Shown one piece after another: positions 31,103 to 37,229 of a DNA stretch of 37,229 bases (the first letter of the stretch is position 1; each line of letters starts with the position of its first letter). Position numbers and translations under genes: made by a program. Below the pieces are notes generated by a model, which saw only the letters and a list, made by a program, of their open reading frames with translations, was not told where the DNA came from and searched no databases. Source of the DNA: an uncultured Phycisphaerales bacterium. Lineage in GTDB: Bacteria; Planctomycetota; Phycisphaerae; Tepidisphaerales; Tepidisphaeraceae. The stretch spans positions 1 to 37,229 of the forward strand of contig CAIQIQ010000141.1 of assembly GCA_903871935.1 (NCBI GenBank). The letters run 5' to 3'.

Positions 31103-31996
31103 ATGACGCATCAGGAGGCCCGCTTCCGCATGGCGACCGTGCTGCTGTCGGCCGACAAACCGCTGACCCTCCGCGAACTCACTACCGCCGCCGACCTGAC
31201 CGGCATCTTCGCCCGCGAAGCCGCCGATCAACTCATACTCTCCGGCCAGGCCCTGCTCCTCGAACAGCCGGGCCAGGAGCCCACCTACCGCTGGGCCACC
31301 CCGCTCGACCCCACCTCCGCTGCCAAACCCCCCGCTCTCGACAGCCCCATCGTCCGCCACTTCATCGACTACATTCTGCACGACTACTCCCCGCCCGCAC
31401 ACACTCACACTCTCGCCATCTTCCAATGTTGCGTCGGCCGGCCGTTCTACCGCACGCAGAGCCACGCCTTCATGCGCCATGCCGTCGAGGCGGCCACCGG
31501 CCTCGATCCCTGGCGTGATGCCTCCACCTGCCCCGTGCACGTCGTCGTCCTCGGCAGTTGGATCGGCCCCGTCCCCTACGAATTGCAGACCATTCACCCG
31601 GCCACCGTCTCCGCCACCGGCGTCAAGCAGATGCCCGACTCCCTCTACGCCGCCGCCCGTCCCATCCTCGTCCAGCGCATGGCCAACTACCTTCGCATCC
31701 ACGGCCCACGATACCGGCACATCGCCACCTTCACCGACGGCCGCTACGCCCAGATCATGCGCGACGTCGCCCAAGCCACCGGCCGCCAGATCGCCATCCT
31801 CCCCGACCCAACCGGCCCGCGCGTCACCAGCTACCAGGGCGGCGCTCCCCGCACCTACTGGCAGCGATACTGGATCCAACTTGCCCTGGAACTCTCCCGC
31901 CCCTCCGGCCCCAAAGCCCAAGCGCAAACTCTCGAGCGCCTACGCCAAATGGGCGTCGAAGCCACACCGGATTCATCGCTGTTGAAGACCGCGTGA
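31103..31996 (+). CDS. ArcS/DUF5591 core-like protein with N-terminal winged helix
   Basis: The 297-residue protein (ATG 31103 behind GAGGT) has an N-terminal helical, winged-helix-like part (to about 65). The rest resembles the core domain of archaeosine synthase ArcS. The ArcS signature P-C-x3-K-P-Y-x2-S-x2-H is matched in spacing by QCCVGRPFYRTQSH (residues about 108-121; Q, R, F and T replace P, K, Y and S). Further on, VVVLGSWIGPVPYELQTIHPA corresponds to the ArcS segment with G-x-VP-x-EL and xxPA. ArcS adds lysine to preQ0 in archaeal tRNA. Function in a bacterium is unknown; a tRNA or DNA deazaguanine-related role is conceivable. No TGT or queuosine genes are adjacent. Confidence 0.6.
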   Translation: MTHQEARFRMATVLLSADKPLTLRELTTAADLTGIFAREAADQLILSGQALLLEQPGQEPTYRWATPLDPTSAAKPPALDSPIVRHFIDYILHDYSPPAHTHTLAIFQCCVGRPFYRTQSHAFMRHAVEAATGLDPWRDASTCPVHVVVLGSWIGPVPYELQTIHPATVSATGVKQMPDSLYAAARPILVQRMANYLRIHGPRYRHIATFTDGRYAQIMRDVAQATGRQIAILPDPTGPRVTSYQGGAPRTYWQRYWIQLALELSRPSGPKAQAQTLERLRQMGVEATPDSSLLKTA

Positions 31997-32055
31997 TGTC
32001 ATGATCACGAACTGGTATAAGGGCTGATACAGGAACCCTAAAGGAGTACGTTGAG

Positions 32056-32130
32056 TTGGTAGACACCGGTAGAACCCAAAGCAAAGGCGGCACCATCCTG
32101 CCGGTCATCGAGCCGGGGGCGGAGCAGTAG
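32056..32130 (+). CDS. Possible 24-residue leader peptide of the MFS gene
   Basis: AAGGAG at 32041-32046 is followed after nine bases by TTG 32056, which opens a 24-codon frame (MVDTGRTQSKGG, then TILPVIEPGAEQ) ending in TAG 32128-32130. The last base of this stop is the first base of the GTG start of the MFS gene. The arrangement would couple translation, but TTG starts are uncommon and the peptide is too short to judge. Confidence 0.25.
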   Translation: MVDTGRTQSKGGTILPVIEPGAEQ

Positions 32131-33467
32131 TGGAACAACGCACCATTGCTCCTGCCCAGCGGGCGGCTTTTGACGAGTTCGTCCACCGTCATCAGCGGCG
32201 GAACTTCTTCGCCTTCGGTCTGTACTCCATCGCGTTCAACCTCGGTTGGCTGTTCAAAACCGAAAGCATCATCATCGCCTCGTTCGTGCGCACCCTGGGG
32301 GCCTCGAACCTGGTTCAGGGGCTGTTTCCCATGGTCAACCAGTTGGGCAGCACCATCCCTCAGTTGCTCATGGCCAACTGGGTCGAGCACCTTGCCCACA
32401 AAAAACGGCTGATGCTTGGCACGTTCTTCCTGTATTTTGTCCTCTGGTTCGCCATGTTCCTGGTCCTGATCTTTGTCTCATTTGATCACAAAAACGTGAT
32501 CCTGGGCATCTTCCTCGCCATCAACACGATCTTTGCGTTCAACCTGGGCTGCAACAGCGTGGTGGGCAGCATCATCTTCGGCAAGGTGGTGCCCTACAAC
32601 ATCCGCGGGAAGTTGATGACGTTCACTGGCGTGATCGGCGGCGCCGCGGCGATCTGCTGCACGTTCCTGATCGTGCGTCCCATTCTGGAAACAGGCACTG
32701 CCAATCCGCTCGCTCCGTACGCGATCCTGTTTCTCTTGTGCAGCCTTCTGTTTCTGGCCGCATGGTTTGCGCTTCTGTTCATCAAAGAGCCCCCGCTGGC
32801 CGGGGCCAAGCGCCGGCGGAATCTGCTGGCCTTCACCCATCATTCCCTGCGCCTGGTGATACACGACAGGAATTTCATCCTCCTCTTTCTCATCGGTGCC
32901 CTGGTCTCCATCAGTTTCGGCGTATTGCAGTTTTACACGGTATACGCGAAGAGCCAGTTGCGGATCGCCAACTCGATGCTGGCCTGGTATCTGGTGTTCC
33001 AGGTGGGGCTCACGCCGTTGGGTTCGGTCTTCTACGGCCTGCTCGCCGACAGATATGGCAACCGCCTGGCGATCCGAATCGGGTCGGCCATCTTCGCTTT
33101 GACCCCGGCCATGGCGATGCTTGTGGGCAGTTGGCCGGGCCTGACGCAGCGGGCGTGGCTCTACTCCATCGTGTACGCAATGATCGGCTTCAATCTGCCC
33201 GTCCAGCAGATCCTCACCAATTACCTGCTGGAAATCACCCCGCTGGAATTACACCCCAATTACCTGGGGGTCTACAACGCCCTGCGCAGCATCACCCTGG
33301 TGTTCCCACCGGCCATGGGATTGCTGATGGACAGCTTCTCTTTCGACAAGGTATTCCTGGGCCTGGCCGCATTCCTGTCGCTGGGTGTCGTGCTGGCATA
33401 TCTGCTAATCGAGCCTCGACACCTGGCCGACAAAGATGAGTACAAAGAGGAAATGGCGCTGGGGTAA
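32130..33467 (+). CDS. Major facilitator superfamily transporter
   Basis: The 445-residue protein has about twelve hydrophobic helices with a longer basic loop in the middle (EPPLAGAKRRRN), the usual 6+6 MFS layout. The loop between helices 8 and 9 has GLLADRYGNRLAIRIG, a variant of the MFS G-x3-D-R/K-x-G-R/N-R signature. The substrate is unknown; MFS members move sugars, drugs or small metabolites by facilitated diffusion or symport. An in-frame stop at 32070-32072 limits the start to GTG 32130, which has GGAG six bases upstream. It follows the ArcS-like gene by 133 bases on the same strand, so cotranscription is possible but not proven. Confidence 0.85.
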   Translation: MEQRTIAPAQRAAFDEFVHRHQRRNFFAFGLYSIAFNLGWLFKTESIIIASFVRTLGASNLVQGLFPMVNQLGSTIPQLLMANWVEHLAHKKRLMLGTFFLYFVLWFAMFLVLIFVSFDHKNVILGIFLAINTIFAFNLGCNSVVGSIIFGKVVPYNIRGKLMTFTGVIGGAAAICCTFLIVRPILETGTANPLAPYAILFLLCSLLFLAAWFALLFIKEPPLAGAKRRRNLLAFTHHSLRLVIHDRNFILLFLIGALVSISFGVLQFYTVYAKSQLRIANSMLAWYLVFQVGLTPLGSVFYGLLADRYGNRLAIRIGSAIFALTPAMAMLVGSWPGLTQRAWLYSIVYAMIGFNLPVQQILTNYLLEITPLELHPNYLGVYNALRSITLVFPPAMGLLMDSFSFDKVFLGLAAFLSLGVVLAYLLIEPRHLADKDEYKEEMALG

Positions 33468-33937
33468 CCCGCAATGGTGCGTGCCCCGCATCGCTCATCA
33501 GGGACAACTCTGTATGCTCTGGGAAGTAGTTGCCCAGACGCCCAGGCTCGACCCCGCGTAAAGACCCCCACCCCGAGACCGCCATTGCATAGCTCCCCTC
33601 GCGTACCCGCGCAATCCAGAATCCAGTTCAGCATGGGGCGATGCCGCACCCTGAGATCATGCAAGTATTGAGGCAACACCGACCTATGGCATGCTCCTGT
33701 ACTCGTCCGCCTCGAACTTACGGAACAGAATGGATGGAGCCTTCGAAGAAGAATGCGGTGGCCGAAGAGCGGCCAACAGGACTGTCAATTCGATTCCTGA
33801 TCCCTTACGCCTTCCCTTGAGATGCAGAAATGCAGCAATATAGAGATTACGAACCAGCATATGTTTTGTTGTCGGTTGGTCCGTTGCTGAGTACGCTGTA
33901 GGCATAAGTACATCGGAATGCAACACAGGAGCATGCC
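33468..33937. other. Intergenic stretch, no supported gene
   Basis: About 470 bases separate the MFS and repeat-protein genes. A minus-strand frame ending at 33684 would encode a 58-residue peptide from ATG 33860, but it lacks a ribosome site and is not supported. The part from 33820 to 33930 is AT-richer and probably holds the promoter of the next gene; no clear hexamer pair was found. Confidence 0.45.
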
Positions 33938-36841
33938 ATGGCACAGTGGAAGGATGTCGGGCGTCGGGTTGGCGACTCGAGTAACGCGGCTCGTCGTGAT
34001 CCCAGGGCATCTCCCATGAGGCTTGGAGTCGCGATGGCTGTTCTCGCCGCCATGTCGGCCGGGACTTGGGTAAGCAGAGCCAAGGGTGCAGCCAGAACGC
34101 TGCCCCCGGCCGAGGTGCGCCAGGATGGTACACCACAACGCAACGCCACTCTGGTCGTCACTGTCATGGACGAGCAGGGGCAGGCGATCCAAGGGGCAGA
34201 CATCGATGCGGTGCCTGGTGATGGCCAGCGCGCAGCACTGAACCGCGTGAGGACCGACGGGAACGGAATGGCGACTATCACTGTGGCGGCCAGCAAGACG
34301 CCCTGCGTCGTGGCTGCGAGTAATGGCGGCTTTGCACCCGCGCATGCCACTGTGACACCGGAATCCGCCGATGCGCCGGTGGATGTGTACCTGGCTCTGA
34401 CCAAGGGCCATGAACTGCAAGGCATCATCATGTGTTCGGATGGCAAGCCCGCGGCAGGATGGAGCGTGTATGTGCAGCCGGAATGGTGGAAGAGCCCGTA
34501 CATGCCCAAGGATGTCCCGATCGGCAAGGATGGCCAGTTCACGATTCCGCATGTCGGGGATGGCGAGCACCAGATCCATCTCCTGCGCGGCAATAGCTCT
34601 CGGATGATCGGTACCGTAAGCATGCCGGCAGCGCAGATGCCGATCCGACTGGATGTGCCCTTCGTGTCGCTGGCTTCGCGAACCGATATCACCGGCAAAG
34701 TGAGCATCAAGGGCCGCCCGTCGAGTTCCATTCTCGTGATCGCGCAAGCCGGGGATGAGCACCTCTCCGGGCAGGTGGATTTCGGGCGCGATTCCAACAG
34801 CACCGAAGGTACGTACACCATCAAGGCCGCTGCGCCCGGCGCGTATCGCCTGAGTTTCTCCGCGCCGGAGGTCGAGCCGAAGGTGCTGCAGAACGTGAAG
34901 ATCCCCGGCAAGGTGCCGCCGGTGCAGCTTGTGGTTTCGGGCAAGCCCGTGCTCCACGGAGTGGTGACTGATGCCGCCACTGGCAAGCCGATCACCCACT
35001 TCGCGATGCGGGTCGACAGGACGGAGGATCCGAAGTGGTCGCAGGTGGCCAACAACGAAGGGCAGTTCCGCATGGAACTGCCGGGGCCAGGCATCTACCG
35101 GGCGCAGGTGGTTGCCGATGGTTACGCGTCAATGTGGAGCGAAGGGCTGCGCGTCGAGGCCACAGGTGCGGTCGCCGAATGGCCGGTGAAGCTGACGGCA
35201 GGCGGAGCGTTGTCCGGGCTGGTGGTGGATCCACAGGGCAAGCCGGTGGTCGGCGCCAAGGTGATCCCATTTTCGATGGCACGGAATCGGCTACCCTGGC
35301 CTCTTGAGCGGTTCCAGGGCGAACTTGGAGCGGCCGTTACCGACGCGAACGGCCGGTTTGTACTGCCGCACCTCGCTCCGGGCGATGAGAGGCTGAAGGT
35401 CGTCTATCCGCAGTTGGCGCCGCGGGTCGTTGATGGGCTGAAGGTGGTGGAGGGGAAGGAAACGGACATCGGGTCGGTTTCGCTGGCAACGGGTGGAACT
35501 GTGGAAGGAACTGTGTATGACTCCGAAGGCTACGCAGCGCCGGGCGTGACGCTCCGGTTCAAGGATTACGAGTACGGCGCGGACCTGGAAGCCCTCCGGG
35601 TGGCGACCGTGATGACCGATGAGGAGGGTCATTACCGGGTCGAGCACTTGGCGAGCGAGCGGCTGTATGTGAACGTGGCAGACTGGAACCGGCAAGGGGT
35701 GCAGAGTCGACTGGTCCGGCCGCTGGATGGGAAGGTGACGACGCTCGATTTTGGCGGCACGGTAGCCGTGCGCGGCCGGCTGATGGACAAGTCGCGACCG
35801 ATTGCCGGTCGGCGCGTGCGGCTCTCGTGGGGTTCGCCGCATGGCGGTCCCGTGACTGTCACCGCGTCGACGGATCGGGATGGAAGGTTCGCGTTCCTAG
35901 GCACTCCGGTTGGGAAGTACACGTTGTGTGTCCAGACCGAGGATGGCCGGGGAGACTTCATCCCTGCCGGCGCGGGCGAAGTCCAGGTGACGGGTAAGGA
36001 AACCAACCTGGGCGATGTGAAGATCGCAACGGGTGAAGTGATCGTCGAGGTGGATGCGGAGGAGCGGGGCGATGCGGATCACGTCGCGTATCTCAGTGTG
36101 GCCAATGACGACCCCCGGTCGCTATGGCAGGAGGAGATCGTGCAGGCAAAGCGCGATGGGGACGACTGGCGGGCGCGATCGGTGCCGGCCGGGAAGTACC
36201 GCGTTTTCGCCCAATTCCGGGGTGATACCGCGTTCGTGGTCCAGATGCCGTTTGAGCAGAAAGCGGATCGGGATCGGACGAAGCTGAAGCTGCGCATCCC
36301 TAGGCAGACCGCAACCCTGGAGGCAACGGTGATCGCGCCGGACACGGATGATAGTCCGTTCTACCGAGAGTTGACTCTGCTCAATGCCGACCAGACGGTG
36401 ATGGTATTTGCGTACAGCAACGCGAACCCACCCAAGCCGCAGCGTCTGCCACCGGGTGAGTACCGTGTGATGGATACCGCGACGGCCAAGCCGCGGGCGG
36501 ACGTTCCGCCGATCGTGCTGCAGGCGGGCAAGACGACGCAGGTGACGATCCACGCCGTCGCGGAAGGGGGACCGCCGACAACCTTGGTGGTGGTGCAGGT
36601 CTGGTCGGCCGAGGGCCTCCCGGCACCGGAGTCCCCAGTGCGGCTGGTGGACAGCGACGGGACATCGCTACAGACGGTCCGCATACACGAGGGTGTATCG
36701 GTGTTCGCTGCTCGGCCAGGGAAGTACCGCGTGGAAGTGGATGTGCCGGGGCGTACGCCGGTTACCCGTGACATCGAGGTGGCAGCGTTCGTTCCAACTG
36801 CGGCCAAGCCAGCGGAGGAAGTGCATGTGGTGTTGCCGTAG
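33938..36841 (+). CDS. Exported carboxypeptidase-regulatory-like repeat protein
   Basis: The 967-residue protein has a basic N-terminus, a hydrophobic segment at about residues 27-45 (LGVAMAVLAAMSAGTW) acting as signal or anchor, and then about eight CarboxypepD_reg/SdrD-like beta-sandwich repeats. Repeated elements are visible: VVDPQGKPVVGAKV, VYDSEGYAAPGVTLRF, VTDAATGKPITHFAMRV and, between them, D/G-x-GRF/FxL-PHLAPG-type strands (DANGRFVLPHLAPGD, DRDGRFAFLGTPVGKYTL). Such arrays form rod-like extracellular scaffolds or precede peptidase or sensor domains, but none is visible here. ATG 33938 follows AGGAG at six bases. The role is probably surface adhesion or a structural one; this is inference. 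Confidence 0.85.
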   Translation: MAQWKDVGRRVGDSSNAARRDPRASPMRLGVAMAVLAAMSAGTWVSRAKGAARTLPPAEVRQDGTPQRNATLVVTVMDEQGQAIQGADIDAVPGDGQRAALNRVRTDGNGMATITVAASKTPCVVAASNGGFAPAHATVTPESADAPVDVYLALTKGHELQGIIMCSDGKPAAGWSVYVQPEWWKSPYMPKDVPIGKDGQFTIPHVGDGEHQIHLLRGNSSRMIGTVSMPAAQMPIRLDVPFVSLASRTDITGKVSIKGRPSSSILVIAQAGDEHLSGQVDFGRDSNSTEGTYTIKAAAPGAYRLSFSAPEVEPKVLQNVKIPGKVPPVQLVVSGKPVLHGVVTDAATGKPITHFAMRVDRTEDPKWSQVANNEGQFRMELPGPGIYRAQVVADGYASMWSEGLRVEATGAVAEWPVKLTAGGALSGLVVDPQGKPVVGAKVIPFSMARNRLPWPLERFQGELGAAVTDANGRFVLPHLAPGDERLKVVYPQLAPRVVDGLKVVEGKETDIGSVSLATGGTVEGTVYDSEGYAAPGVTLRFKDYEYGADLEALRVATVMTDEEGHYRVEHLASERLYVNVADWNRQGVQSRLVRPLDGKVTTLDFGGTVAVRGRLMDKSRPIAGRRVRLSWGSPHGGPVTVTASTDRDGRFAFLGTPVGKYTLCVQTEDGRGDFIPAGAGEVQVTGKETNLGDVKIATGEVIVEVDAEERGDADHVAYLSVANDDPRSLWQEEIVQAKRDGDDWRARSVPAGKYRVFAQFRGDTAFVVQMPFEQKADRDRTKLKLRIPRQTATLEATVIAPDTDDSPFYRELTLLNADQTVMVFAYSNANPPKPQRLPPGEYRVMDTATAKPRADVPPIVLQAGKTTQVTIHAVAEGGPPTTLVVVQVWSAEGLPAPESPVRLVDSDGTSLQTVRIHEGVSVFAARPGKYRVEVDVPGRTPVTRDIEVAAFVPTAAKPAEEVHVVLP

Positions 36842-37229
36842 GGCGCGTTAGCACGGCCGACGCTCGGCGCCGATTCCGGCCGGCGCGGACAAGCGGGCGT
36901 AGATGACATCCCACATTTGCGCCGATCAAGTCGCCTTAATCTCGCGAATGCCGCGTCCAAACGCCCCACTGCTGACGCCATTCCTGGGTTTACCCCTCTT
37001 CTCCGCCCATACCCACCACGTGGTGCTGACCAGAAGACTCCTTCCCGACCACCTACTACCTGCCAGCGGGCACCAGTACGGCGAGCAGTCGCCGACCCCG
37101 AAGGCTCACCGCTAGTTTTTCCAAAACACCACAAGCTTTTCGCCCACAATCACTTACACACAATTTACATATGGAGTGCTGCGCATGTGTCGCGCAGGCG
37201 CGCACCGCGACTTACAGCAATCTTTCCCG
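36842..37229. other. Intergenic tail of the window with a dispersed repeat
   Basis: No reading frame in these 388 bases has support. A small hairpin gccga-cgc-tcggc (about 36857-36869) without T-tract follows the repeat-protein gene, the 13-mer gacatcccacatt occurs at 36905-36917, and a copy of the 54-base repeat lies at 37171-37224. The sequence stops inside or just after that repeat. Confidence 0.5.
37171..37224 (+). repeat. 54-base direct repeat, copy B
   Basis: Matches copy A (23014-23067) at 52 of 54 positions and in the same orientation. The window ends five bases later, so it cannot be seen whether the 16-base inverted partner present beside copy A is also here. Confidence 0.85.

Noticed and set aside
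33684..33860. 58-residue minus-strand peptide with a hydrophobic-basic start
   Set aside because: The ending looks protein-like, but there is no ribosome site before ATG 33860 and no family match; not enough support.
33785..34999. Minus-strand frames opposite the start of the repeat protein
   Set aside because: The plus-strand gene has a strong ribosome site and repeated beta-sandwich motifs; the reverse frames show no motif.
1..37229. CRISPR array, integrase or intact transposase
   Set aside because: No regularly spaced repeat-spacer pattern and no DDE, serine, tyrosine or Y1 recombinase motif was seen in any supported frame.

Overview
The window looks like a piece of a high-GC Planctomycetota chromosome, probably class Phycisphaerae. 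The evidence is a prepilin-type secreted protein with a C-terminal H-X-DG-like signature, many signal-peptide proteins of unknown function, glycan-degrading genes (GH38 alpha-mannosidase, DUF4091/GH123-like protein, fucose-isomerase-like protein), a large CarboxypepD_reg-type protein, and several dispersed palindromic repeats of a kind I recall from planctomycete and verrucomicrobial genomes. I assign the taxonomy by recognition only; no 16S gene or other marker is present. Genes lie on both strands with usually good Shine-Dalgarno sites, so most starts can be chosen.

Layout. 1-113: 3' end of an unidentified gene. 530-957: a small membrane-protein gene that appears frameshifted. 1000-8785: a secreted beta-rich protein, class II fumarase (fumC), an anchored endonuclease/exonuclease/phosphatase-fold protein, an ArnT/PMT-like glycosyltransferase with a small membrane protein behind it, RecG helicase, and a tiny lipoprotein. 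8954-14243 (minus strand): a likely glycan-utilisation operon of TIM-barrel sugar-phosphate isomerase/epimerase, GH38 alpha-mannosidase and a secreted alpha/beta-hydrolase, preceded by an intrinsic terminator. 14769-18621 (minus): a prepilin-like protein, then a probable S1 protein / response regulator / rhodanese-methyltransferase operon. 18972-21212: a fused 11-heme cytochrome c / cytochrome b561-like membrane protein. 21349-23300: a 5'-truncated hipA remnant, a secreted unknown protein and a dense nest of dispersed palindromic repeats. 23301-26649: a RepA/RecA-like ATPase with a degenerate P-loop and a fucose-isomerase-family protein. 26650-27527: a long non-coding stretch that ends in a run of four hairpins, the last an excellent terminator (candidate structured RNA). 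27525-30889 (minus): a tight operon of DUF4091 protein, ABM-domain protein and iron-type alcohol dehydrogenase. 31103-33467: a protein resembling the archaeosine-synthase (ArcS/DUF5591) core, then an MFS transporter. 33938-36841: a 967-residue carboxypeptidase-regulatory-like repeat protein.

How the genes work together. The mannosidase, isomerase/epimerase, hydrolase, fucose isomerase, DUF4091 and Fe-ADH genes fit a saprophytic polysaccharide-degrading lifestyle: glycan trimming, deacylation, isomerisation of released sugars and aldehyde/alcohol oxidoreduction. The multiheme cytochrome suggests a respiratory or extracytoplasmic electron-transfer branch.

Most unusual points: the bacterial ArcS-like protein; the candidate multi-hairpin RNA at 27400-27527; three intergenic elements built from paired hairpins that share a loop but differ in stem; a 54-bp direct repeat at 23014 and 37171; the 11-heme/b561 fusion; and an ATPase whose P-loop lysine is replaced by leucine. 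No tRNA, rRNA, CRISPR array or intact transposase was found.
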